Positions 37,200-47,369 of a stretch of DNA of 64,000 nt are shown here, in pieces. A program made the position numbers and the translations under genes. The notes under the pieces were generated by a model. It was not told the origin of the DNA. It was given only the letters and a program-made list of their open reading frames with translations, and ran no database searches. The stretch comes from Scleroderma bovista (Eukaryota > Basidiomycota > Agaricomycetes > Boletales > Sclerodermataceae): assembly GCA_037178675.1 (NCBI GenBank), contig JAYMGJ010000051.1, positions 46,863 through 110,862 of the forward strand. The letters run 5' to 3'. The first letter of the stretch is position 1, and every line of letters begins with the position of its first letter.

Positions 37200-38705
37200 A
37201 TGCCAGAGGACGGTGCACTGCTCACCGACCCTTCCAATGAAGTCTGTCCGAATTTTGCCGCTGATCTTTTCCGCCTCCTGCGCGATGATATCAGACGGGG
37301 AACCGAGGCCTCTGATGACGATGTCATCGCTCGTCTAGTCCAACTGTGGACACAAGACCACAACGAACGGCTTATACAGTGGACTGCTCAACGAGCGGCT
37401 GCAGCCCAAGCTGCTGACGAAGCGGAGCACCAGCGTGAGTTGCAAGAGGAAGAAGCCCAGAGGCTTGTCGAGCAAGAAACAGAACTCGAGCGTCTAGAAG
37501 CAGAAAAGAAGAAACCGAAGATGAATGACTTCGACGAGTCTAAGCATATACCCAACGTTCTCGCCCCCCGACCCTCGCAGTATGCTCTCCAGAAACTCAA
37601 ACAGTATGAATTCGTCGAACTCTGGTACTTTTCTCCAGATGGTTATCGAGAAGCTGCCCGCGAAAATCGCTCCACGGCAGATGATGCCCTGGGTATCGCT
37701 AAGAGCGATGATATACTCACCCTCAAACCAGCCGCTTCCGTCAAAGCATCCAGAAATGCTCTTCTCGACCACGAGCTGCCTATAGCAGATTTCTTCCAAG
37801 CAAAGAATGCGTTCCTTCTGCAGGCGAAACAGAGTAACTGGCCCGAGAAACATCTAAATGCTTTGTCCTTCTTCTATTGGAACCTTGAGGTTCACCCCAT
37901 GCGCACCACGCCTCATGGTGATGAGATCATTCTCACCTACGCATCCCGTGTTCGGCGCCAATGGCATGATGACCTGAAATCTGGCGTAGCAGGAAACATT
38001 TCCATCATAAACCCTGCACTTTTGCAGACTATTGGTTTCGAAGTTGGCGCAAGGCGCCAGGAGGAAACTTCCCGTCGTCACGAAGCACAGTTACAGAAGG
38101 TCAGTTCCCCCCACGACTTTTTACATCTGGCGCTGACTTATAAATGAAATTTGTCACCTTGTTGCATACCCAATCTGACTCGTGCATTCCCCGTGATCCC
38201 CTCCTGATCACAATGTGTGCGCTCCACACTCGCTTCAACCGTGCTGCCCCTTCCATGGCTACAGCACACGGAAACAACATTGTCCTACCCACGTTCTGGG
38301 GGCCGACACAGATCGGATCAGCCACAACCCGCTACAGCCACCACCCAGTCCTTTCAGGCCCAAAGCCTGTCTGCGTCCAACCCCCCTCGTCGCTCCGGAG
38401 CCTCAAAGGGACAGGACATGTCCAAAGGACCTAAGCCCCCGCGCTCAGCCTGTTCCATCTGCCTGGGACGTTTCTCCCACCTCATCCACAAGTGTGAGAG
38501 TGAGTCCTTGTGGGATGGCTCCGAAACCTACTGCAGGAGGGCCCCCGATGGGCGCCTCGTTACAAAAAAGGGTATCACCCTCTGCTCGGACTGGCAACGC
38601 CCCCAGGGTTGCAAATCCTCCAGTCACCCCCTCCGGCACCTCTGCTCGGGCTGTGGGAGCCCAGATCATGGAGTTCAGGACTGCTCTCGAGCGGAGAAAG
38701 CTTAA
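37200..38705 (+). CDS. Gag-like protein of the retrotransposon
   Basis: Two exons, 37200-38099 and 38265-38705, total 1341 bases, 446 residues, joined in phase by a GT-AG intron. The N-terminal part is acidic, followed by a charged coiled coil (AEHQRELQEEEAQRLVEQE). A central helical region contains FFQAKNAFLLQAKQSNWPEK and FFYWNLEVHPMR, features shared by DIRS-type Gag proteins of mushrooms. The C-terminal exon has CSICLGRFSHLIHKC and a classic CCHC knuckle, CSGCGSPDHGVQDC, for RNA binding. The frame overlaps the reverse-transcriptase frame by about 38 bases if that begins at 38668, so RT may be made by reinitiation or frameshifting. Confidence 0.8.
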
Positions 38706-40602
38706 ATCGCTGACACCCTACAACCCAGATACCTGGGAGGCTCTCCTTCGCTCTTCCGGACTTATCGCTAGATACCCCTACATACCAAAATCTCTCCGTA
38801 CTGGATTCACTGTTAATATCCCACCCATCGCTACCACCTATGCCCCTCCTAATCATCCCTCCATAGTAACACATCACGATGCCTTCGAGGCATCCATAAA
38901 TAAAGAGTTTACCCTAAAACGCTACCTAGGTCCTTATTCCCAATCGGACATCGAGTCCGTCATCGGAAATTTCCAATCCTCCCCTTTATCCATCATACCT
39001 AAGCTGGGCAAGCCTGGCAAGTTTCGTCTCATACAAAACTTATCTTTCCCTCACTCCCCTTCGCCCCTCGTGGCATCCATCAATTCTCGCATCAGCTCAG
39101 ACCTTTTTCCCTGCTCCTACGGCACCTTTTCCATAGTCAGTCTTTTAATCTCCAAGCTTCCTCCTGGCTCCCAAGCCGCAATTTGAGATGTATCTGAAGC
39201 ATATCGCACTGTGCCTCTCTGCCCCTCTGAATGGCAAGGTCTGGTGGTTAGGGTATCCCCAGACCTTTTCGCCATAGACACATGTCTATGTTTTGGTTTC
39301 GGCCCCTCAGGCGGCATTTATGGTGCCCTAGCAGGGGCAGGAGCTGATTTATTCCGAGCCAAAGGCATTGGCCCTGTCTCCCGCTGGGTTGATGACCACA
39401 TTTTCTTCCGGATTCGGAAGGAGTATCTAACACAGTACAACCAGCACCGCACACAAGTGGCTGAATCCATCCATCGCAATGGAGGCCTGATTACACAGGG
39501 CGGGTGGCAGTGGTTCGAGGGTGACACCTTATCTGATGACCAACGCACTGAGTTTGACGAAGACCATATCTTCCCACTTTGTGACCTGTCTGATAGCTCC
39601 CCCCGCTCGGATGATGACTTTAAATACACCTACAACTTCGAGGACATTGACATGATCTCTCGACAGTTGGGCATTCCATGGGAAGCTTCGAAGGACATAC
39701 CTTTCTCCTCGTCAGTAGTATATCTAGGTCTAACATGGGACCTCAACTACCGGACAGTCACCCTCAGCGATCCCAAACGCATCAAATACCTCCTCGCCAT
39801 AAATGAATGGAACCTCTCCCGCACACACACCCTCCATGAGGTGCAGAAGTTGCATGGAAGGCTGCTGCATGCAACACTGGTCATTCCTCCAGGCCGCGCT
39901 TACCTCATTCACCTGGAAGCTATGCTTGCCATTTTTGGTGACTCCCCATTCAAACCCAGGACCCCACCACTTGGAACCGTCGAGGACCTCCTCTGGTGGT
40001 CCACCATCCTCAACAATCCACCCCGCCCTCTAACCATCCCTCATCCTGGTATCATTCATGACTTTATTGCCTTTTCCGACGCCAGCTCAGGCTTTGGGAT
40101 TGGCATCACCGTCGACAAACAGTGGCAAGCTTGGCGGCTGTGTACAGGCTGGAACACAGATGGACGAGACATCGGCTGGGCAGAAAGTATTGGCTTTGAA
40201 CTCCTGGTCCGACACATCTTATCATCTGGAGCCTCCAATATTTGTTTCAAACTTTTCGGAGACAATAGAGGAGTGGTCGAAGGGTGGTGGAATGGCCGCA
40301 GCCGGAACAAACCCACCAATGACACCTTCAAGCGCATCCACTCCATCCTGGACAGAGCCGAGTGCACAGTCATCACCAGATATGTCCCAAGCAGTGGTAA
40401 TCCAGCAGACGGACCTTCACGTGGCATTTATCCCCCCTTACGTCTCCGCCTTCCAGCAGTCCCCATCCCCCATGCCCTGCGGCCCTTCATCGAAGACATA
40501 TCTGACGAAGATTGTGCCACACCCCACCAGCAATCGTTTCATCATCCATCCAGTACCAACAGTACTCGTGCAAAACCATCCAAGCAGCAGCGCCTCGCGT
40601 GA
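38668..40602 (+). pseudogene. Reverse transcriptase-RNase H of the retrotransposon, one nonsense codon
   Basis: The frame reads through the RT fingers (LSIIPKLGKPGKFRLIQNLS) and meets TGA at 39184-39186, then continues in the same frame to 40602. At that position relatives have an aromatic residue before the first catalytic Asp (..AAI-stop-DVSEAYRTVPLCP), so TGG to TGA is the simplest explanation. Downstream are GPSGGIYGALAGAGADLFR and the catalytic WVDD box. RNase H follows with its acidic residues in FIAFSDASSGFGIGI, WAESIGFELL, LFGDNRGVVEGWWNG and SSGNPADGPSRG. The end overlaps the recombinase frame. The frame could still give product by read-through or be supplied in trans. Start is taken as the ATG at 38668, the frame being open further upstream. 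Confidence 0.85.
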
Positions 40603-41770
40603 GTCTTCAGTCAGGCATCACAAGTCTACATACCCTGCCGACCTCACACCCGTCCCCTCATCCCTCCGTCCCCTTTGCCCTGCCCGTGACCGCTTAGAGC
40701 AATGGAAACCTCTCATCGCATCTCGTCCTCAACATGGCAGTAATCTACCATTGCTATCTTCGGATGAATTATCCCGCATTGAACGTGTCGTAACTCATGC
40801 TTGGGCCGACAGTACCAAGGAGACTTATGGTTCCGGACTCCTTATATACCATGTTTTTTGTGACAGCAAACACATCCCGGACGCTCACCGTGCCCCCGCT
40901 AGCTCCATTCTAATCTCGTCTTTCCTGTCAAACCTCGCGGGATTTTACTCCAGTGCCACCGTTTCAAACTATCTCCAAGGAGTACGTGCCTGGCACATAA
41001 TCCACGGCCTGGACTGGACTATAAAAGACGACGAAGTGAATGCCCTCCTCAAGGCAGCAGCCACACTCGCTCCCCCTTCATCTAAACGCAAACCAAGAGA
41101 GCCTTACACCATAGATACCATCGCCACAATTCACCGGAGCTTGGATCTAGACACCCCCTTGCATGCTGCCGTCTTCGCCTGCCTAACCACTATCTTTTAT
41201 GCAACCGCACGAGTCGGTGAATTTACAGTCCCGAAACTGGATGCATTTAACCCCCTCAAGCATGTCAAACTCCAAGACATGCGCCGTGAAAGTGACCGGA
41301 ATGGCAGAGAGATCACCAACTTCCATCTCCCCCGCACCAAAGCAGCGCCCCAGGGCGAGGATGTAAATTGGGCCAGGCAGAATGGTCCCTCTGACCCGGA
41401 ATTCGCCCTCGACAACCACCTTCGTGTCAACAATCCGCTACCAGAGTCTCCACTCTTTGCATATAGAGACGGCCCCAAAGGAATCTTAAAACCTTTGACC
41501 CGCAATAAATTTATTTCCACACTCTCCCTCGCAGCCAAAGCCACAGGCATCAAGCCTCTCAGTGGCCATAGCCTCCGCATCGGTTCAACTCTTGAATATC
41601 TCCTCCGCAACATTCCGTTCGACGTCGTCAAAGTCAAAGGCCGATGGGCCAGTGACGCTTTCCTCTTATATCTGCGCCGCCATGCCCAGATTTTAGCACC
41701 ATACATGCAAGCCACTCCGGAGCTCCACGAATCTTTCCTTCGCTACACCATGCCCCCAGTTCGTGGCTAA
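40382..41770 (+). CDS. Tyrosine recombinase of the retrotransposon
   Basis: Catalyses strand exchange for insertion of the circular cDNA, replacing the DDE integrase of LTR elements. The frame is intact and ends at the TAA-type stop near 41768. It overlaps the RNase H frame at its 5' end, so the exact start is unsure; 40382 is an early in-frame ATG. An N-terminal core-binding domain includes AWADSTKETYGSGLLIYHVF and YLQGVRAWHIIHGL. The catalytic domain shows the first arginine in ATARVGEF, the H-x2-R box in SGHSLRIGSTL and the nucleophilic tyrosine in ILAPYM (codon 41702-41704). All catalytic residues are present. Confidence 0.88.
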   Translation: MSQAVVIQQTDLHVAFIPPYVSAFQQSPSPMPCGPSSKTYLTKIVPHPTSNRFIIHPVPTVLVQNHPSSSASRESSVRHHKSTYPADLTPVPSSLRPLCPARDRLEQWKPLIASRPQHGSNLPLLSSDELSRIERVVTHAWADSTKETYGSGLLIYHVFCDSKHIPDAHRAPASSILISSFLSNLAGFYSSATVSNYLQGVRAWHIIHGLDWTIKDDEVNALLKAAATLAPPSSKRKPREPYTIDTIATIHRSLDLDTPLHAAVFACLTTIFYATARVGEFTVPKLDAFNPLKHVKLQDMRRESDRNGREITNFHLPRTKAAPQGEDVNWARQNGPSDPEFALDNHLRVNNPLPESPLFAYRDGPKGILKPLTRNKFISTLSLAAKATGIKPLSGHSLRIGSTLEYLLRNIPFDVVKVKGRWASDAFLLYLRRHAQILAPYMQATPELHESFLRYTMPPVRG

Positions 41771-41876
41771 ACTGCCAACTTCTTGCAAGTTCTTCCTGGG
41801 TAAGTTTCCCTCCTCCTACTGCTCCAGGGTCGACCGCATGCGCTCGTTGCGTCGTCGCACTCCTACCCTATGGGAA

Positions 41877-42079
41877 CCGCAGCTCACGTTCTATCCAGGA
41901 CCAGCAGTCGAGGCCGGAGGCGCTTCGCGCCCTCACCCAAATCCCTCTCTTCGCATCAGATCTTTCGTAGCACGCATCCACTAATCACTCAAATTGTATT
42001 TACCTTTAACGCGATTATGTCAACCTCACCACTTGCTCCCTCCGTTTTCAGCGCATCTCAGTCTCAGCTCAGCTCAAAG
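41877..42079 (+). repeat. Retrotransposon repeat B1
   Basis: 203 bases just after the recombinase gene, identical by eye to 42346-42548. It directly abuts repeat A2, forming the B1-A2 junction characteristic of split direct repeats. Confidence 0.9.
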
Positions 42080-42080
42080 A

Positions 42081-42224
42081 TTGTGGGTCTGTTATGTAAG
42101 AAGGCACGACTGGATTGACAGAGCGTAGTCTTTGGGCTTGCGGTGGCTGTACCGCTGCAGCCTCTTTCTCTCTCTTTCTCTCCTTCTCGTGCCCCGCCAC
42201 TGGACCTCCGGTCGTTTTATTTCA
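42081..42224 (+). repeat. Retrotransposon repeat A2
   Basis: Internal copy of the 144-base left terminus at 36990-37133, with no mismatch seen. Confidence 0.9.
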
Positions 42225-42345
42225 CCCACCCACCTCTCCCTGGTCCCGTGTCAACCACGGGGCCTCGCACACTCTTTCACAGGGCCTTGACGACAGCTCA
42301 AGTCCTGGCATAGATCACAGCGCGCGAGGGTTTCCCATCCCTCCC

Positions 42346-42548
42346 CCGCAGCTCACGTTCTATCCAGGACCAGCAGTCGAGGCCGGAGGCGCTTCGCGCC
42401 CTCACCCAAATCCCTCTCTTCGCATCAGATCTTTCGTAGCACGCATCCACTAATCACTCAAATTGTATTTACCTTTAACGCGATTATGTCAACCTCACCA
42501 CTTGCTCCCTCCGTTTTCAGCGCATCTCAGTCTCAGCTCAGCTCAAAG
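42346..42548 (+). repeat. Retrotransposon repeat B2 (right end)
   Basis: Right-terminal copy of B1. The sequence immediately after it (42549 on) resumes the duplicated host block also found near 47194, which fixes the element's right boundary. Confidence 0.9.
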
Positions 42549-42627
42549 AGAGTGTATTTTTTTTAAAAAAAACAAGGTACCTTATGTAAGAAACCAAGTG
42601 TGGTGTCGTCGATGGGTCGGGATATAT

Positions 42628-43950
42628 CACCTTGCTTGGGCAAGGTCCTTTGCACCCCCAAAAAGTGAGAACGTCCCCCCCTATACTACCAGCAGTTGCC
42701 GCCTAAAGGCAAACCAACTTCCGATATTGAATGACGTCCAGTGCTCAGCAAATACATGTACATTCAGAGGCGCTTTACAAACAAAAAAACATATGTGGAA
42801 TAAGAGATTATGAATTCATTGACTATCCGCCACACTACGGCAAGCTCCTTCGGGTGTCTCACCCTGCTTTCTTCCATTCCTTCAATGTTTCATTTAGGAT
42901 CTCTATCCTGTCATTCTCTGCAAGTAGTTCTGGACAGTGAGCGGCTCAAAAGACTTTTGCGTCGAAGTCGCGCAGCAGTCTGATCATAGATCAGCCAGAA
43001 CTTCTAGAGAGAGCAACATAAAGGTTGAAAAGACTTAACCCACCTGGTTGCTTTGTCAGTCGTTGTATCACATAAACAACATCTACGCACCTGTGGGTGG
43101 GGTGGCTATATCCACAACGACTGCAGGTAACGTTTGTCCCTGGGAAGTAAATGCATATGCAGCCATCACCGGGAACTGGCGTCGTCACACGGTGCGTGTG
43201 ACATACTTTCCCTCAGCAGTCTGACAGGTGATGCGATAAGGCTTGCATGTTGGCTCCACTGGGATAACAGACTCCTCCAGGTCATTCAATTGAGTGGCAC
43301 ATGTGCGATCTAGTTTCACGAGTATGCACACCAGCACATATTTGAGCTTGGTTATGGGTTGTTGCTGATTGAAAGGTGGTTCCTCAGGGTGCAGCCAGAT
43401 ATCGACGATGGTTCCTCGAGCCCCATTCGTAATATCCAGGTCCGTCTCTACGTTTTGCGTAACCATGACTTTCATGCCGTACGCGAGGCGCACGACTTCA
43501 GGGAGTTCCCGTCTGCGTTGCTTCGAATCCGTGCCTTGGTGCCTCAACAAGGCTGCATAGCGCTCGCCAAGCGTCAACGGTTCCCCTTTTATCGTGTCTT
43601 CTACGTGACACTCCAATACCATACAGAGAGCCTCTTTCCCGTCAGTGCTGTATCATTCCAAATCCGGCGGACGGCATGACGAGGGGTGACGAGCGAAGCA
43701 TTGCTCCATGGTGGTGCGTCGAAGATCTTTACCGTTTTGTCGTTCGCTAAAGCGCACAGGAAGATTGATCTCGTGGTTTCTACGACCGACTGTGCGGTCT
43801 TAGCATCTTCCAATTCCATTGCACCGCTGTAATGAATTTCGTCACTGCCAGGTCCATTTTCTGCGGTTACCCTTCACTCACCTTTCGTGCGCTATCAATG
43901 ATGAATGGCGCTCCACTTTACAACGGTTCTTTCTCTCCTGTTGGGGTTAA
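42628..43950 (-). mobile_element. Truncated Helitron-like element
   Basis: Host sequence ending gatatat (42621-42627) resumes at 43951 as agttaattaa; copy B has these parts joined at about 47268-47280, so 42628-43950 is an insertion. On the minus strand it ends in a hairpin (CCTTGC loop GCAAGG) followed by TG, as Helitron 3' ends do. It carries remnants of a Pif1-type helicase. No Rep domain was found, so it is an internally deleted copy. Confidence 0.7.
42850..43860 (-). pseudogene. Helitron Pif1-type helicase C-terminus, degraded
   Basis: Minus-strand fragments in several frames give LAYGMKVMVTQNVETDLDI and NGARGTIVDIWLHPEEPPF, then AAYAFTSQGQTLPAVVVDIA, LSLFNLYVALSRSSG and IRLLRDFDAKVF. 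These are the late motifs (V-VI) of the helicase of fungal Helitrons. A TGA precedes the RRQFPV segment near 43190, a few residues are missing before SQGQT, and the last part is frameshifted. It is non-functional. Upstream Walker motifs and the Rep nuclease are absent. Confidence 0.8.
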
Positions 43951-44050
43951 AGTTAATTAAGCTAGAATCGAGAGTAGAAACTTTGAAAAAGAACAAAGTG
44001 TTCGAACTGTGATAAATGTGTAAAAGATAATACTCAGCTGATCGCCCCGT

Positions 44051-44511
44051 TCAATGTCCTTCCTCCTTCTTTCTCCCTACTACGACACCCGATAACCCTT
44101 GTGGCGAATGATGCCTCCTTCCATCCTCCGAGATCGCCATCCCCGAGCTCGTCCGCGGTCGCTTCCTCGATGACGGAGATGGCATAACCACCCATCCCTC
44201 CGACACCACCCCGACGACGTTTCGTTCCGCAGCGTCATACTCCCTCTCCGCCGACGGAAGCGAAAAGGGCATCTGGTGCGCCGACGACAACGACGACTGT
44301 GGCGGCGGCGGACCGCGTCCCGGCGCATTCTGAGAAAGGAAATCGAACCAGGTGTTTTCACCGGTTGAACCTGCGGAAATTGTCGGACACAGCCAACAAC
44401 AGCAACAAAAAAGAGGCCGCGGATCAGAAAAACATGGAAAAAAACAACCAAGTTCCGAACTCACCCGCTGCGGTTGCCGTTGCTGGATCCTGCCGTTGAC
44501 CTCCTGCTGCG
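44051..44511 (-). pseudogene. Truncated 3' copy of the RLM1-like MADS gene
   Basis: Duplicates the last exon, last intron and a few bases of the preceding exon of the gene at 47370-49487, ending at the same stop (KKEEGH) but breaking off at 44511. The intron is still present, so it arose by DNA duplication. Beyond 44511 the sequence switches abruptly to the spacer repeat also found at 46768. Several indels distinguish it from the full gene. It has no DNA-binding domain. Confidence 0.85.
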
Positions 44512-44793
44512 TCAAATCTGTGCAACGTCAAATAATGCCCTTCGAGGGCCATGTTGGGTGAGTCCTTCGCGGGAGTCAACAAATCATCGGTAGTGGTTAG
44601 TAGTACGTGGAAAAGGGGGCGGGGCAGGCGTACCAGTTGCCGACATGCTTGATCCAGTGACGTATTACAGGTGAGACGCTAGACGTCCCCAACATTGGGC
44701 GACTAGTAGCCTAGCTCTCATTTGGGCCTCGTGGCCGCCACCATCTGCTCAGTGTAACCAAGGATCACTGGAACATTCAAATCAATGTAGGAG
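44512..44793. repeat. Spacer repeat of the duplicated block (second of three copies)
   Basis: Closely matches 46768-47000 and, less well, 36470-36790. Shared phrases include CATCGGTAGTGGTTAGTAGT, the palindromic GACGCTAGACGTC and GCCTCGTGGCCGCCACCATC. It marks the breakpoint between the truncated MADS copy and F-box copy B. Confidence 0.75.
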
Positions 44794-44935
44794 CAAGTCA
44801 ATCCGCATCACTGCCGCCCAAGGTAGTATTACAGTGAGATCGTTTCAAGCATTTATTAACATTTCATATGTGGATATACGAGTGTTGGGTTGGTCCTTCA
44901 ATATTGTCAATCACTTCCATTTCGAACTTTGTCAT

Positions 44936-46584
44936 TCATAGTCCCAAAGACTCTACTGTGCATAAAGTCATCCCTTCATCAGTACCCAAACTCCCGGGTA
45001 TAGCATCGTCAGTTTGGCTTCTGAAGAGGGGTGAGTTCCTGTGCGACGCAGCTACACTTCTCCACGCCGATCTATCCTTCGTGTACGGAGCCACTGCGAT
45101 AACCTCCAGGCATGGAAGTAATCCGGAGAGAATCCTTGCCAGCCTCTTTCGTGACGTAACAGCCGAATTGCACACATTCAGGTGACGGACGCTGTGATTG
45201 CGTACGACGTGTCCTTTCTTGCGCCTTGATAGGTATTTGAACTGACTCCATTGTCTAGCATCGAAATCCATGCAAATATGCTCAAGCTTCGAGCAGCCCT
45301 CCACAAGATTCAAGAGAGCCCGAAGGGTGAATGCTGTTCGTGGCGATGGTTTACCTTGTGTTTTGTCGAGCACGTAGAACCGTTCAAGGCGTGGCAACCC
45401 CTTGGTCAACGAGACAAGATCATCATCGTTCCATGGCTCTTGCACAACATGAGCATGCAATGTGATGCTCAAAACCTGAAGGTTCCGATACGGGTAAAGT
45501 TTGTGGACGTCGGTGGGGAGATGAATGTGTTGTCGCAGACAGAGGGATTGGAGTTGGCGGCAATGATAAGGAATGAGGTCAAGTACCTGAATTTCTGATG
45601 AATCGTCAGGGCTGATAATTTCGGCAGAGAAAGTGGTGAGTTTGTCGAAATTGCTGCAGCGGAACAACTCTGCGACGGAGAGGTGTGTTGTCCTTATATT
45701 CAGGACTTTGAGCTGCGAAAAGAATGCACCCTCTTTATGGTGTGGGCTGCCTGGTGGAGTTTCCGGGAGTTCAACCGAGAGTTCCTTGAGTGCAGGTAGC
45801 CGCCCGAGGTGCCAGAGGACATCCCAGGACCACAAATCACCACAAAATGATTCCAATGAAGTAAGTTGGGGTACTGTCTCGCGAAGTGTGAGCTCTTGCA
45901 GATCTCCAGCTTTCAAATCCCATGAATGTCCACCAACTTTTAACTTGCGGATGCTCTTTATGGCTGGCAAGTCAGGGACGATGAATGGAACAAGATAATA
46001 GTGCAGGGCAAGCATGGTGGGGCCTAGTTGTATCAAGTCTCTGAACCAGCGCACCATCTTATTTTGTTTATCACTGGTGAGCCGTTCGAAGTAGTAAGCC
46101 GCTGCACTCTCAAATAATGTCACTGAACACAAGTTTGGGAAAAGATGTGTCGGGTGCTGATCCAAGAGAGGAACAATGCGGTGGTCAAAATCACTGGGAC
46201 CAAAGGGGTCGTAAGACCCAACCATGACAAGATGCAAGTTGCGCACACGAGTCGAAAAACGCCTGAAAGTCGTCCAGTCGGCATCAGTAGGTGGACGGAC
46301 GAACGTCACTTTCTGGTGGTCGCAAACAGGGGACGTGAGGGGGAGTGCTCAGTCAAAGTTAAGTTGGCAATTGGACTTACCGTGTACCATCCGCTCCCTT
46401 CTCGCTTCACACAAGGCAACTGGAGGAGTATCGGAACCAAGTCTGTCAGGGTCTCCCAAATCAGATCCGTAGCAGGCCCACTGAGCGTGCGGCACGTCCT
46501 CGAAAGCGCATATAGGGTAGCGGGGTTGTTGATGTAAGCGAATATGTGACGGAGGACTTCGTCGATTTCCAAGCTGCGATGCAT
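44936..46584 (-). CDS. F-box / leucine-rich-repeat-like protein, copy B
   Basis: Paralogue of the gene at 34689-36335 with the same two-exon plan: 46584-46381 and 46312-44936, total 1581 bases, 526 residues. The F-box begins MHRSLEIDEVLRHIFAYI and is followed by the same leucine-rich region. The frame is intact. Differences from copy A include a changed segment around GSYDPFGPSDFDHRIVPLL and loss of two residues near the KTQGKPSPRTAF segment. The central third is almost unchanged. Both copies look functional, giving a recent duplicate pair with early divergence in the putative substrate-binding region. Confidence 0.88.
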
Positions 46585-46767
46585 GATGGTGAGGGGGGGG
46601 GAAATTCACGCACGGTCCAAGTGTTCGGGCATAGGAGGTAAATGTTAGGGGTGAATCGAGTCACTAATACTGGTTACGAGACTCCTGAGTGATTATTTCC
46701 CTTGCATAAGATGACATGTTGAACAAGACGTGGCAGCCGATAGCCGTCTGGCTGTCTTTCATCGCGG

Positions 46768-47000
46768 CAAATCTGTGCAACATCAAATAATGCCTTCGAG
46801 GGCCATGTTGGGCGAGTCCTTCTCGGGAGTCAACAAATCATCGGTAGTGGTTAGTAGTACGTGGAAAAGGGGGCGGGACAGGCGTACCAGTTGCCGACCA
46901 GAATAACATGCTTGATCCAGTGACGTGTTATGCGACGCTAGACGTCCGGGCCCAACATTGGGCGACTAGCTCTCATTTGGGCCTCGTGGCCGCCACCATC
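46768..47000. repeat. Spacer repeat of the duplicated block (third copy)
   Basis: Repeats 44512-44745, including the GACGCTAGACGTC palindrome and the GCCGCCACCATC phrase. It lies between F-box copy B and the complete MADS gene. The sequence after it (47001-47190) matches 36790-36985 in copy A. Confidence 0.75.
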
Positions 47001-47369
47001 ACCACCCAAGATCCCAGCCTGATCTTATAACTCACTGATGTTAATCCACACTTACATACAACCTCCCAATCGTCCGAAATGTCGAAAAAGTTTCCGCAAC
47101 GTATAAGTATACTGCTAAAGAACGCCATAATACTAGTGTCCAGAAAGGTTTGTTGCACTGAATCAGAGTATGTGAAAAACACTTGCAAAATGGGAGTGTA
47201 TTTTTTTAAAACAAAACCAAGGTACCTTATGTAAAAAAACCAAGTGTCGTGTCGTCGATGGGCCGGGATATATAGTTAATTAAGGCTAGAATCGAGAGTA
47301 GAAACTTGAAAAAGAAGTGTTCGAAACTGTGATAATGTGTAAAAAGATAATACTCAGCTGCTCGCCCCT

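Larger units (their letters stand above)
36990..42548 (+). mobile_element. Ngaro/PAT-type tyrosine-recombinase retrotransposon (DIRS order), nearly intact
   Basis: The 5559-base element has split direct repeats in the order A1 (36990-37133), coding region, B1 (41877-42079), A2 (42081-42224), B2 (42346-42548). Both repeat pairs look identical by eye. It encodes a Gag-like protein with a zinc knuckle, reverse transcriptase-RNase H and a tyrosine recombinase, without an integrase. Its position in the duplicated block is clear because the homologous sequence at about 47190 lacks it. No target-site duplication is obvious, as expected for recombinase-mediated insertion. One nonsense codon in the RT frame (39184) is the only coding lesion found. 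Confidence 0.9.

Noticed and set aside
36990..42548. LTR (Ty3/Gypsy or Copia) retrotransposon
   Set aside because: There are no terminal LTRs flanking the element and no aspartic protease or DDE integrase; split direct repeats and a tyrosine recombinase place it in the DIRS order.
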